From SKLM01 sp964450435 (GTDB lineage Bacteria > Chloroflexota > Anaerolineae > B4-G1), in assembly GCA_964450435.1 (NCBI GenBank), contig CAYVCX010000002.1, positions 68,709 through 132,708 of the forward strand: a stretch of DNA of 64,000 bases, given 5' to 3'. Made by a program: the position numbers and the translations under genes. Each line of letters begins with the position of its first letter. The stretch's first letter is position 1. Below are positions 1 to 8,587 of the stretch, in pieces. The notes beneath the pieces were generated by a model. It searched no databases. It was not told where the DNA came from and saw only the letters and a list, made by a program, of their open reading frames with translations.

Positions 1-852
1 GTGGTCTTCATCCAGTGCGTGCGCCCACCCGGTGGAGTGGAGTACTGCAGTCGTATTTGCTGCACCAACACGATGAAGAATGCGAATCGCATCAAGATGC
101 TCAATCCCAGCTGCCAGGTTGTTGTACTGTATCAGGACATCATCACCTACGGTTTCCGGGAGGCATTCTACACCGAGGCGCGCGAGCGCGGTGTCATCTT
201 TATGCGATACGATGAGGAGCATCTCCCGGATCTACGCAAGGTGAACGGTGATCTGGAACTCACGGCGTGGGACCCAACTCTGGATAGAGAGACAACTCTC
301 AGGCCCGACATGCTGGCCTTGAGTATGGCGATCGAGCCTTCTCCCGGCACGGAGAAGTTGGCGCGGATACTGGGAGTGGATCTCTCCAGCGAGGGCTTCT
401 TCATGGAGGCCCACCTGAAGATGAGGCCCATGGACTTCGCGTCGGAGGGCATCTTCTTCTGCGGCATGGCGCATTACCCCAAGTTCATTGAGGACGCCAT
501 TGCCAACGCCCAGGCTGCCGCGGGACGGGCGCTTACCATCCTCTCGAAGGATCGCCTCTATATCGGCGGCGTGATCGCCGAGGTGGATCAAGATAGTTGT
601 GTGGGTTGCTTGACTTGCGTGCGGACCTGCCCCTTCGAGGTCCCGGAGATACGCGGCGAGGATATGGGAGTCGGCAAGATCAAGGGAGCGGCATACATCG
701 AACCGGGCCTCTGTCAGGGGTGCGGCACGTGCGTCGGTGAATGTCCGGCCAAAGCTATTCAGCTGATCAACTATCGAGACGAACAGATCATGGCCCATTC
801 CCTGGGGAGCTGGATGCCGGAGGTCGTGGGTCAGGGAGAGTACAATGGATAA
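1..852 (+). CDS. hdrA: HdrA-like CoB-CoM heterodisulfide reductase subunit A, C-terminal part (cut by window edge)
   Basis: This is the last 283 residues of an HdrA-like flavin and iron-sulfur protein; the start lies outside the window. HdrA is the electron-bifurcating hub that passes electrons from MvhD-type partners to HdrB/C and ferredoxin. The visible part has the paired-cysteine stretch YCSRICC near residue 17 and two C-terminal ferredoxin-type 4Fe-4S motifs, CVGCLTCVRTCP near residue 200 and CQGCGTCVGECP near residue 238. It matches, segment by segment, the C-terminal half of the giant HdrA fusion that starts at 1391, so the two are paralogues. The stop codon lies inside the start of the next gene (mvhD), which indicates translational coupling. 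How much of the N-terminal region is present cannot be seen from here. Confidence 0.9.
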   Translation: MVFIQCVRPPGGVEYCSRICCTNTMKNANRIKMLNPSCQVVVLYQDIITYGFREAFYTEARERGVIFMRYDEEHLPDLRKVNGDLELTAWDPTLDRETTLRPDMLALSMAIEPSPGTEKLARILGVDLSSEGFFMEAHLKMRPMDFASEGIFFCGMAHYPKFIEDAIANAQAAAGRALTILSKDRLYIGGVIAEVDQDSCVGCLTCVRTCPFEVPEIRGEDMGVGKIKGAAYIEPGLCQGCGTCVGECPAKAIQLINYRDEQIMAHSLGSWMPEVVGQGEYNG

Positions 853-1303
853 CGAAGGAACCGGACACGAAGGATTCGTACCGGAAATCACCGCCTTTAC
901 CTGCATCTACTGCGGCTACATGTCTGCCGACACCGCCGGGACGCTGCGGCTCACCTATCCGTCGAATGTCAAGTTGGTTCGATTGCCGTGTACCGGCAAG
1001 GTAGACGTACGCCATCTCTTGAACGCCTTTGAGGAAGGGGCAGATGGCGCCTACGTGGTCGCCTGTCCCATTGGCAACTGCCATCACGTCCACGGCAACG
1101 AACGGGCGGTGAAGAGAATCGAGTACACCAAGAAACTGCTGGATGAGGTGGGCATCGGCGGCGAGCGCCTGGACATCGTCTTCACCACCGGGGGGATGGG
1201 AGCTTCCTTCGCCAATGCCGCCAGGCGCATGACAGAGCGTATCAGAGAGCTGGGTCCGAACCCGCTGAACGGACACGGGGCTGAAGGGCTGGGGAGTCGG
1301 TAG
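845..1303 (+). CDS. mvhD: MvhD-like hydrogenase iron-sulfur (delta) subunit
   Basis: This 152-residue protein belongs to the MvhD/FrhD-like family, a small 2Fe-2S protein that hands electrons from a hydrogenase or other donor to the flavin of HdrA. Visible family marks are CIYCGY near residue 20, the PCTGK cysteine near residue 49 and the ACPIGNCHH stretch near residue 75. It overlaps the preceding hdrA by 8 bases, so the two are probably translated together. Unlike the second copy at 5945, all family cysteines are encoded by normal cysteine codons. Its length is usual for the family. Confidence 0.88.
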   Translation: MDNEGTGHEGFVPEITAFTCIYCGYMSADTAGTLRLTYPSNVKLVRLPCTGKVDVRHLLNAFEEGADGAYVVACPIGNCHHVHGNERAVKRIEYTKKLLDEVGIGGERLDIVFTTGGMGASFANAARRMTERIRELGPNPLNGHGAEGLGSR

Positions 1304-1390
1304 GACGACGATTGGGTCCGGTCTGCAGATCTGATCCTGCCCGGCTCCAAGTCGTATTCTGCCGCGCACGGACACGAAAGAGGACCGAAG

Positions 1391-4300
1391 ATGCAGCAAG
1401 TTGTCAAGCAGAGGAGTCCTATTGGTGCCGCGATGGTGGTCGGCGGCGGAGTCGCTGGCATTCAAGCGTCACTGGATATGGCGGAGGCCGGCTACAAGGT
1501 CTATCTGGTGGAGGCCAAGTCGGCCATCGGTGGGCACATGGCACAGCTGGATAAGACCTTTCCCACCAATGACTGCGCCATGTGCATCATCAGCCCCAAG
1601 CTCGTGGATGCCGGTCGCCATCGCAACATCGAGCTGTTGGTCGATAGCGAGGTCATCGGGGTTCAGGGCGAGGCTGGGGATTTCGCCGTTCGTCTGCGCC
1701 AGAGGCCCCGTTACATCGACCTCGACAAGTGTACCGGCTGCGGCGACTGCGCCGATGTCTGTCCGGTCGTCATCCCCAGTCAATTCGACGAAGGATTGGC
1801 GGAGCAGCGGGCGGCTTACAAACTCTATCCGCAGGCTGTGCCCAACGCCTTTGCTATCGAGAAGCGGGGAGTCGCACCCTGTCGTGACGCCTGCCCGTCC
1901 GGGCAGCGTGCTCAGGGCTACATCGCCCTTATCCGGGAGGGGCGCTACGAAGACGCCCTGCGGGTCATTAAGGAGGACAACCCTTTTCCCGGCATCTGCG
2001 GCCGCATCTGCAATCACCGCTGTGAGGATGCCTGCAACCGGGGCAAGTTGGATGAGCCGATCAACATTCGGGCGCTGAAGCGTGTCGTCACAGACAGGGT
2101 CTACGCCGAAACGCGAGCGCCTGTCCAGCCAGCGGAGCGGATCTACGACGAGCGCGTCGCCATCATCGGGGCTGGACCATGTGGGCTCACCGCAGCCCAG
2201 GATCTCTGTAAGGAGGGTTATGCGGTCACTGTCTTCGAGGCTCTCCCTGTGGCCGGCGGAATGCTCCGTGTTGGCGTTCCTGAATACCGCTTGCCCTCCG
2301 AGATCGTGGATCGGGAAGTCCGCGACATTGTCGATCTTGGTGTGGATCTGCGGCTGAATCGTCGGGTGGACAACCTGGATGAGGTTTTCGACAAGGGTTT
2401 CGACGCTGTGCTCGTTGCTGTGGGCGCTCACGAGGGCGTCCGGCCCCCCGTTCCCGGCGCCGACCAGGAGGGAGTGCTGGTTAGCACCGTGTTCCTGCGC
2501 GACGTGCGAATCGGCGAGCCACCGGAGCTGGGAGAGCGCGTCGCAGTCGTCGGGGCTGGTGATGTGGCGATGGACGTGGCCCGTACTGCCGTGCGGTTGG
2601 GGTCGGAGGTCCACGTCTTTTACCGCCGCCGGCGTCAAGACGCTACCGCTGCCGAGCAGGAGATCCGGCACGCCGCGGAGGAGGGAGTATCCTTTCACTT
2701 CCAGACCAATCCCACGGAGATCATCGGCGATGGTGACGGCAGGCTGAAAGGGATGATGTGCGTCGACACCGAGCCGGGAATGCCGGACCGGTCTGGCCGA
2801 CCGCGCCCGGTTCCCATCCCCGAATCCGAGCACTTCGTCCCGTGCGACGACGTCATCTTCGCCGTGGGCCAGCGCGCCGGCCTGGCTTTCATCCCGGAGA
2901 GCTCCGGCGTGGGCATCACGGATCAATCTACCATCGCGGTGAATCCCAACACCATGGCTGCCACCCGCGAAGGCGTCTTCGCTGCGGGCGACGCTACAAC
3001 TGGCACGGCCTTCGTCATCGAGGCGGTCGCTCACGGTCATAGAGCCGCCCGCTCGATCCACCGCTACTTGCGCGGCGAGGAGCTGGAGCCGCCACCCGAG
3101 CCGGACCTCCCCGTCGTGGAGCTGACCCAGGCGGAAATTGAGGAGCGTGTGACCCGGGGCGAGGTCCAGGTTCAGCCCCGGGTGCCGATGGACGAGCTCT
3201 CGGTCGACGAACGGGTCTCCACCTTCCAGGAGGTGACGACGGGCTACACCGATGAGCAGGCCCAGGCCGAAGCGGCCCGCTGCCTGGCCTGTGGGATCTG
3301 CTCCGAGTGTCTCAGTTGTGTCTATGAGTGTGAGGCCGATGCCGTCGTCCACGACATGGTGGAGCAGGTGTATGATATCGACGTCGGCGCTATCCTTATG
3401 GCCCCCGGCTTTGAAGCTTATCACGCCGAGGGTTCGGCGGAGTACGGTTGGGGACGCTATCCTAATGTGATCACCTCCGTTCAACTCGAGCGGCTGCTCA
3501 ATGCTTCTGGACCCACGCACGGTCACGCGCGGCGACCATCGGACGGGAGGACGCCGAAGCGCATCGCCTTCCTCCAATGCGTCGGCTCGCGCGATCAGGA
3601 GCACGACTACTGTTCCTCTGTTTGCTGTATGTATGCCACCAAGGAGGCCATTCTGGCCATCGAGCACGAGCCAGATACCGAGGTCACCATCTTCATGATG
3701 GACATGCGGGCCTTCAGCAAGGGCTACGAAGAGTACTATCAGAGGGCCCAGGACCGTTACGGCATCGAGTACGTCCGCTGTCGCATTTCCGAGATCAAAG
3801 AGGACCCAGACACCCACGATCTGCTGGTGCGCTACGTTGAGGGCGAAGGCTCGCAATTCGCCGTTCGCCACGCCCGGTTCGACATGGTGGTGCTTTCGGT
3901 GGGGATGGAGGTGCCTGAGAGTGTCCGTGATCTGGGCCAGCGGTTAGGCATTGCGCTGGATGAGTATGGCTTCGCCCGGACGAACCCCTTCGCCCCCCTG
4001 GAGTCCAGCAAGGCGGGCATTTTCGCGCTCGGTCCGTTCCAGGAGCCGAAGGATATCCCTGAATCAGTGGTTCAGGCCAGCGGGGCGGCTGGCCTGGCCG
4101 GTGCGCTGCTGGCTCCCGCTCGTTGGACGCTGACGGAGGAGGAACCGTATCCTCCGGAACGAGACATCTCCCAGGAGGAACCTCGTGTCGGTGTCTTTAT
4201 CTGCCATTGCGGCTCGAACATCGCTGGCTTCTTGGATGTGCCTGCCGTGGCCGAGCACGCCGGTATGCTGCCCGGGGTCGTCCATGCTGAACATAACCTC

Positions 4301-5896
4301 TACTCCTGCTCCCAGGATGCCATTCAACACATCACGGAGGTGACGAAAGAACAGGATCTGAATCGCGTCGTGGTGGCCTCCTGCACTCCGTTGACTCATG
4401 AACCCCTTTTCCAGGATGCCATCCGGCAGGCGGGGCTCAACCCGGGCCTCTTCGAGATGGCCAATATCCGGAATCAATGCTCCTGGGTCCATCCAGATAG
4501 CTGGGAGGCCGCCACTGAGAAGGCCAGAGACCTTGTGCGCATGGCTGTGGCCAAGGCAGCTCGGCTGGAACCACTGCACAGGACGGAGATCGAGGTGGAG
4601 AAAGCAGCTCTGGTAATCGGCGGCGGAGCGGCTGGCATGAACGCAGCGCTGACGCTGGCCCGGCAAGGCTTTCCTGTTCACCTGGTGGAGAGGGAGGACT
4701 GCTTGGGAGGCAATCTGCTCCACCTGCGCCGATCTCTGGAGATGGATCCGGGATCTGGGGAGCAGAGATGGCTTGATCCTCAGGAATATGCTGAGGATCT
4801 GGTGCGTGAGGTGATCGCGGAGCCGCTGATTACCGCTCATCGGAACACCCAATACGTGGAGACGGATGGCTTCCTGGGCAATTTCACCTCCCGCCTGGAG
4901 GGAGGAGACGGGGAGTTCGAAATTCGTCACGGAGTCACAGTTGTTGCCACGGGGGGCGAGGAGTATCGTGGGCCGGAGTATGGCTATGGACGCGACCCTC
5001 GTATTATCACCCAGCAGGAGTTCGAGCAACGGCTGGATGAGGATGACGGTCTTCCCCACTCCGTGGTGATGATCCAGTGTATCGGTCCGGCTGAGCGATA
5101 TTGCTCCCGCATTTGCTGCACCACCGCCCTGAAGAACGCGCTGCTGCTCAAGAAGCGCGACCCGCAGGCTGATGTGACAGTGCTCTACCGGGACATTCGC
5201 ACTTATGGTTTCAGAGAGCGCATCTACGAGGAGGCCCGTCGGGCCGGGGTGATGTTCGTACGCTACGACCTCGAAAACAAGCCAGACGTACAAGGTGAAA
5301 ACTCGAATCTGCGGGTTGCGGTGCGTGAACCTGCACTGGCGCGGGACATCATCCTTGAACCCGACCTGGTTGTGCTCAGTATGCCGGTGGTACCCTCCAG
5401 GGGAGCGAAGGAACTCGCGATGCGGCTCAAGACGCCCGTCGACCTCGATGGCTTCTTTATGGAGGCACACGTCAAGCTGCGCCCGGTGGATTTCGCCACC
5501 GATGGCTTCTTCCTGGCGGGGATGGCCCACTATCCTAAGTTCCTAGACGAGTCCATTGCCCAGGCGCAAGCTGCTGCCGCTCGGGCAGCAACCGTCCTGA
5601 GCCGCGACACGCTGGAGGTGGGTGGCATCGTCGCCCAGGTGGACGATGAGGAGTGCGTCGGTTGCCTGACCTGCGTCCGCATCTGCCCGTACGACGTGCC
5701 GCGGATCCGGACGGACCTAACCGGGGTGGGGGCCATCAGGGGCGCGGCCTACATTGAACCGGCTCAATGCCACGGCTGCGGTATCTGTGCTGGAGAATGT
5801 CCTGCTGGAGCCATCGAATTGCTCCACTATCGACGCCAGCAGATGGAGGCCAAGGTCGCCGCGCTTCTGGAACCGGTTCCAGAAGCTGCCGCGTAG
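1391..5896 (+). CDS. hdrA: Giant HdrA fusion: HdrA - GltD/NfnB-like NAD(P)H oxidoreductase - HdrA
   Basis: A 1,501-residue protein formed from three redox units. Residues 1-150 are an HdrA start, with an FAD fold (GGGVAGIQ near 18), DCAMC near 62 and a ferredoxin motif CTGCGDCADVCP near 115. Residues about 160-560 are a glutamate-synthase-small-subunit/NfnB-like insertion with a cysteine-rich start (PCRDACP, GICGRICNHRC), an FAD fold (IIGAGPCGLTA near 257) and a second nucleotide fold (VVGAGDVAMDVA near 386). A cysteine cluster (CLACGICSECLSC near 633) leads back into HdrA sequence. A second HdrA begins near 931 (FICHCGSNIAG), has its own FAD fold near 1072, and ends with two ferredoxin motifs near 1421 and 1459. 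The likely role is electron bifurcation with NAD(P)H as one partner, cytoplasmic. mvhD genes lie on both sides. The arrangement is seen directly; the NAD(P)H specificity is inferred. Confidence 0.92.
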   Translation: MQQVVKQRSPIGAAMVVGGGVAGIQASLDMAEAGYKVYLVEAKSAIGGHMAQLDKTFPTNDCAMCIISPKLVDAGRHRNIELLVDSEVIGVQGEAGDFAVRLRQRPRYIDLDKCTGCGDCADVCPVVIPSQFDEGLAEQRAAYKLYPQAVPNAFAIEKRGVAPCRDACPSGQRAQGYIALIREGRYEDALRVIKEDNPFPGICGRICNHRCEDACNRGKLDEPINIRALKRVVTDRVYAETRAPVQPAERIYDERVAIIGAGPCGLTAAQDLCKEGYAVTVFEALPVAGGMLRVGVPEYRLPSEIVDREVRDIVDLGVDLRLNRRVDNLDEVFDKGFDAVLVAVGAHEGVRPPVPGADQEGVLVSTVFLRDVRIGEPPELGERVAVVGAGDVAMDVARTAVRLGSEVHVFYRRRRQDATAAEQEIRHAAEEGVSFHFQTNPTEIIGDGDGRLKGMMCVDTEPGMPDRSGRPRPVPIPESEHFVPCDDVIFAVGQRAGLAFIPESSGVGITDQSTIAVNPNTMAATREGVFAAGDATTGTAFVIEAVAHGHRAARSIHRYLRGEELEPPPEPDLPVVELTQAEIEERVTRGEVQVQPRVPMDELSVDERVSTFQEVTTGYTDEQAQAEAARCLACGICSECLSCVYECEADAVVHDMVEQVYDIDVGAILMAPGFEAYHAEGSAEYGWGRYPNVITSVQLERLLNASGPTHGHARRPSDGRTPKRIAFLQCVGSRDQEHDYCSSVCCMYATKEAILAIEHEPDTEVTIFMMDMRAFSKGYEEYYQRAQDRYGIEYVRCRISEIKEDPDTHDLLVRYVEGEGSQFAVRHARFDMVVLSVGMEVPESVRDLGQRLGIALDEYGFARTNPFAPLESSKAGIFALGPFQEPKDIPESVVQASGAAGLAGALLAPARWTLTEEEPYPPERDISQEEPRVGVFICHCGSNIAGFLDVPAVAEHAGMLPGVVHAEHNLYSCSQDAIQHITEVTKEQDLNRVVVASCTPLTHEPLFQDAIRQAGLNPGLFEMANIRNQCSWVHPDSWEAATEKARDLVRMAVAKAARLEPLHRTEIEVEKAALVIGGGAAGMNAALTLARQGFPVHLVEREDCLGGNLLHLRRSLEMDPGSGEQRWLDPQEYAEDLVREVIAEPLITAHRNTQYVETDGFLGNFTSRLEGGDGEFEIRHGVTVVATGGEEYRGPEYGYGRDPRIITQQEFEQRLDEDDGLPHSVVMIQCIGPAERYCSRICCTTALKNALLLKKRDPQADVTVLYRDIRTYGFRERIYEEARRAGVMFVRYDLENKPDVQGENSNLRVAVREPALARDIILEPDLVVLSMPVVPSRGAKELAMRLKTPVDLDGFFMEAHVKLRPVDFATDGFFLAGMAHYPKFLDESIAQAQAAAARAATVLSRDTLEVGGIVAQVDDEECVGCLTCVRICPYDVPRIRTDLTGVGAIRGAAYIEPAQCHGCGICAGECPAGAIELLHYRRQQMEAKVAALLEPVPEAAA

Positions 5897-5944
5897 CGCA
5901 GCCGCAAACGTGGGAGGCAAGACAGACTTGGACAACGAGGCGCA

Positions 5945-6421
5945 ATGATGAACAAACGACCTTTCGATCCGAAGATCCTGGCTCTCTGCTGCCGTCACTG
6001 TGCCTACGCTGCTGCTGACCTGGCGGGAGCGATGCGGCTTCGTTATCCCCCCAGCGTTCGTATCGTCGAAGTGCCATGCTCTGGTCGCGTGGAGCCGCTG
6101 GAGATGCTTCACGCATTCGAGCGAGGAATTGATGGTCTGATGGTGGCTGGCTGACTGGAGGGCGAGTGTCATTACCTGGAAGGTAATGTAAGTGCCAGGC
6201 GAAGAGTGGCGTACGTGTCCGATCTGCTGGAGGACGTTGGCCTGGGGGCGGGGCGAATACGGATGCTGAACGTGTCCTCGGCGATGGCCGTCCAGTTCGC
6301 CGAGGCGGTGGAGAATCTGACAGAGGAAATACGGCAGTTGGGGCCCAACCCGTTGGCCGATGAGCAACGACCAACGACCAATGACCAACGCGCAGTGAAC
6401 AATGAGCCGCCAGACGACTGA
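5945..6421 (+). CDS. mvhD: MvhD-like hydrogenase iron-sulfur subunit, probable selenoprotein (UGA at 6152-6154)
   Basis: The frame opened at 5945 meets TGA at 6152-6154 and continues in frame to 6421, giving 158 residues with the TGA as residue 70. The part before reads as MvhD (CCRHCAY, then PCSGR), and the part after continues as MvhD (LEGECHYLEGN, ending in RQLGPNPL). In the other three copies in this window the TGA position holds the first cysteine of the motif GC..x.CHY. A hairpin sits 22 bases after the TGA. Sec-containing MvhD/VhuD proteins are known in methanogens and in some anaerobic bacteria. The last about 20 residues (after GPNPL) are unlike relatives and run into a low-complexity CCAACGACCAATGACC-type stretch, so the natural C-terminus may have been changed by the insertion that follows. 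The alternative is a broken gene, which the conserved downstream frame argues against. Confidence 0.85.
6155..6188 (+). other. Probable bacterial SECIS element of the mvhD UGA
   Basis: Directly after the in-frame TGA, the arms CATTACC (6170-6176) and GGTAATG (6182-6188) pair perfectly over 7 bp around the loop TGGAA. The loop starts 22 bases after the TGA and has a G at its second position, both within what is usual for bacterial selenocysteine insertion elements. A weaker outer pairing GGC (6161-6163) with GCC (6194-6196) can extend it. Confidence 0.75.
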
Positions 6422-6424
6422 ACG

Positions 6425-6799
6425 GTGAGGACCAGGAAGAAGTTTGATATTCAGGAACAGACGCTCGAATTCGCCGTGCGGGTGGTGAGGCTGGTCAAGC
6501 GGTTGCCCCGTACCAGTGCCGGCTTCGAGTTTGGCAGACAGGTTGTCCGGTCGGCAGCGCCTGCTGGATCTGACGTGGAAGAGGCTGACGCAGGCGGGCC
6601 CGGGCACGACTTCATTCATAAGATGAATGTTGCTCACAAGGACGGGCGGGCGACCGGTTACTGGTTACTTGTTGTTCAGGAAGCATTGCTCGATCATGGG
6701 AATGGTGAGGTCCGGGCTCGGATTCGCCAGGGCGACGAGCTTGGCGCATTCTGTATACCATCGTGAACAATGCGCGTCAGAGCCCCATGGCAGGAGTAC
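6425..6799 (+). pseudogene. Four-helix-bundle (23S rRNA intervening-sequence type) protein, frameshifted
   Basis: The reading frame from a GTG at 6425 gives FDIQEQTLEFAVRVVRLV and DFIHKMNVAHKDGRATGYW, characteristic of the small four-helix-bundle proteins first found in 23S rRNA intervening sequences. At about 6741 one base seems to be missing: the frame goes off into LGAFCIPS and stops at 6766, while the next frame reads WRILYTIVNNARQS, the normal family ending. The gene interrupts the redox operon between mvhD and metV and is preceded by short CCAACGACCAATGACC-like repeats. Function of the family is unknown. A sequencing error instead of a true frameshift cannot be excluded. Confidence 0.7.
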
Positions 6800-6904
6800 T
6801 TGTTGAGGGAGAACCGTGCACCGTGAGGTCAGCTAGCATTGGTCAGCGATGGGGCCCGGTTGTCCATCGTTGACTGTCTAATCCCGAATTGAAAGGAGAT
6901 GACG

Positions 6905-7582
6905 ATGATCGTAGGGGAACAGAAACCGCTTAGCGAGATCATGGAACTGCTGGGCGATGCTCGCAAGGTGTTGGTGGCAGGCTGCGGCACGTGTGTGACC
7001 GTTTGCTTCGCTGGCGGCGAGAAGGAGGTTGGCATCCTGGCGTCGGAGCTGCGGATGAAGAGCAAGCTGGATGGTCATCCGATGGAAGTGGACGAGGTCA
7101 CGGTGCAGCGCCAGTGTGAATGGGAGTACGTCGACCCGCTGGGGGAACGACTGGACGAGTACGACGTCGTCCTGAGCCTGGCCTGCGGCATCGGGGTGCA
7201 GGCGATGAACGAGCGCTTCCCTCAGGCCATAACCCTTCCGGGCATCAACACGACATCTTTGAGCCTGCCGGTGGAGCAAGGCATATGGGAGGAGCGCTGT
7301 CAGGCCTGCGGTGACTGCATCTTGGGGCTGACCTTCGGCATCTGTCCCATCGCCCGCTGCTCGAAGCAGCTGCTCAACGGGCCGTGTGGAGGTTCCCAGG
7401 AGGGCGTGTGCGAGGTCGACTCCGATATTTCCTGTGCCTGGCAGTTGATCTGGGATCGGGCGGTTGAGTTTGATCAGGTGGAGCGGCTGCTGCAGATCCA
7501 GCTCCCCAAGGACTGGTCACACAGTCGTGACGGCGGTCCGCGCAAGATCGTGCGCGAGGATCTGCAGCTGGAGACGGAGTGA
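6905..7582 (+). CDS. metV: MetV-like zinc/iron-sulfur partner of methylenetetrahydrofolate reductase
   Basis: A 225-residue member of the MetV family (methylene-tetrahydrofolate reductase C-terminal-domain protein). In Moorella-type acetogens MetV binds MetF and links it to HdrABC-MvhD. Two cysteine-rich regions are visible: GCGTCVTVC near residue 23 and CQACGDC followed by GICPIARCSKQLLNGPCGG near residues 135-160, the family hallmark. I chose the ATG at 6905 because the ribosome site AGGAG (6893-6897) is 7 bases away; the in-frame ATG at 6899 is only one base from it. It is followed 9 bases later by metF, so the two are co-transcribed. Confidence 0.88.
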   Translation: MIVGEQKPLSEIMELLGDARKVLVAGCGTCVTVCFAGGEKEVGILASELRMKSKLDGHPMEVDEVTVQRQCEWEYVDPLGERLDEYDVVLSLACGIGVQAMNERFPQAITLPGINTTSLSLPVEQGIWEERCQACGDCILGLTFGICPIARCSKQLLNGPCGGSQEGVCEVDSDISCAWQLIWDRAVEFDQVERLLQIQLPKDWSHSRDGGPRKIVREDLQLETE

Positions 7583-7591
7583 GGTAGAACA

Positions 7592-8578
7592 ATGGCAGAA
7601 GAACGAACCAACGGCTACAAGTCAGGCAGCAATCTGGAGAAGGTCTTGAAGGCAGGTCACTTCGCGGTGACGGGAGAGCTGGGGCCACCTCAGAGCGCTG
7701 ATAAGGAGGAAGTTGTTCACAAGGCGCGGCTGCTTCAAGGCGCAGCGGATGCGTTCAATATCACCGACAATCAGACTGCCGTCGTCCGCCTGTCCAGCAT
7801 CGGCTCCGCCGTGCTGATGATGAAAGAAGGGCTGGAACCAACGGTGCAGATGACCTGCCGGGACAGAAACCGGCTGGCGATTCAGTCCGATCTCCTGGCG
7901 GCCTATGCCCTGGGAGCACGCAACTTGCTGTGCCTGACTGGGGACCACCAGTGCTTCGGCAACCATCCGACGGCCAAGAACGTGCACGACCTGGACTCGA
8001 TCCAGCTGATCAAGATGATGAAGGATATGCGGGACGAGGGCATCTTCGAGTGTGGTGATGAGATCAAGGGACAGGAGCCACGCTTCTTCATCGGGGCGGC
8101 GATCAATCCCTTTGCCGATCCGTTCGAGTTCCGCGCCTATCGCCTGGCCAAGAAGGTGGAGGCTGGCGTTGACTTCGTCCAGACCCAGTTGATCTACGAC
8201 ATGCCTCGCTTCCGCAGGTTTATGGAGCAGGTTGTGGACATGGGGCTTCACGAGAAGGTCCATATCCTGGCCGGCGTCGGCCCCATCAAGTCTATCGGGG
8301 CGGCCAAGTACATGAAGAACTACGTCCCCGGAATGATTGTGCGCGATGAGTGGATCGATGGGTTGAGAGCTGCCGTCGCCGACATTCCCAAGGAGGACAA
8401 GGAAGCTCGCCGGGAGGCGCTCAGAGAGCAGGGAATCCGGGCCTGCAGTGAGCAGATCGAAGAGCTGCGCGAGATAGAGGGGGTGGCCGGGGTGCACATT
8501 ATGGCCATCGAGTGGGAGGAAGCCGTGCGCCCCATCGTCGAGGGTGCAGGACTCCTACCCCGCCCGCAGGTGGAGTAG
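7592..8578 (+). CDS. metF: Methylenetetrahydrofolate reductase, MetF type (copy 1)
   Basis: A 328-residue MetF-family TIM-barrel flavoprotein that reduces 5,10-methylene-tetrahydrofolate to 5-methyl-tetrahydrofolate, the last methyl-branch step of the Wood-Ljungdahl pathway. Family marks include GELGPP near the start, TCRDRNR, the LCLTGDH segment and VDFVQTQLIYD in the barrel. Length is normal. It sits between metV and the HdrC-HdrB fusion, which suggests the MetFV-Hdr-MvhD type of complex known from acetogens rather than a stand-alone NADH enzyme. A second metF occurs at 11249 with about the same length and the same motifs. Confidence 0.92.
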   Translation: MAEERTNGYKSGSNLEKVLKAGHFAVTGELGPPQSADKEEVVHKARLLQGAADAFNITDNQTAVVRLSSIGSAVLMMKEGLEPTVQMTCRDRNRLAIQSDLLAAYALGARNLLCLTGDHQCFGNHPTAKNVHDLDSIQLIKMMKDMRDEGIFECGDEIKGQEPRFFIGAAINPFADPFEFRAYRLAKKVEAGVDFVQTQLIYDMPRFRRFMEQVVDMGLHEKVHILAGVGPIKSIGAAKYMKNYVPGMIVRDEWIDGLRAAVADIPKEDKEARREALREQGIRACSEQIEELREIEGVAGVHIMAIEWEEAVRPIVEGAGLLPRPQVE

Positions 8579-8587
8579 GGCAGGGAG

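Noticed and set aside
1469..3871. Very long antisense open frame opposite the HdrA fusion
   Set aside because: No protein-family pattern, arises from GC-rich codon bias of the real gene on the other strand; same for those at 4064-5530, 21402-22931, 26472-28616 and 28810-30705.
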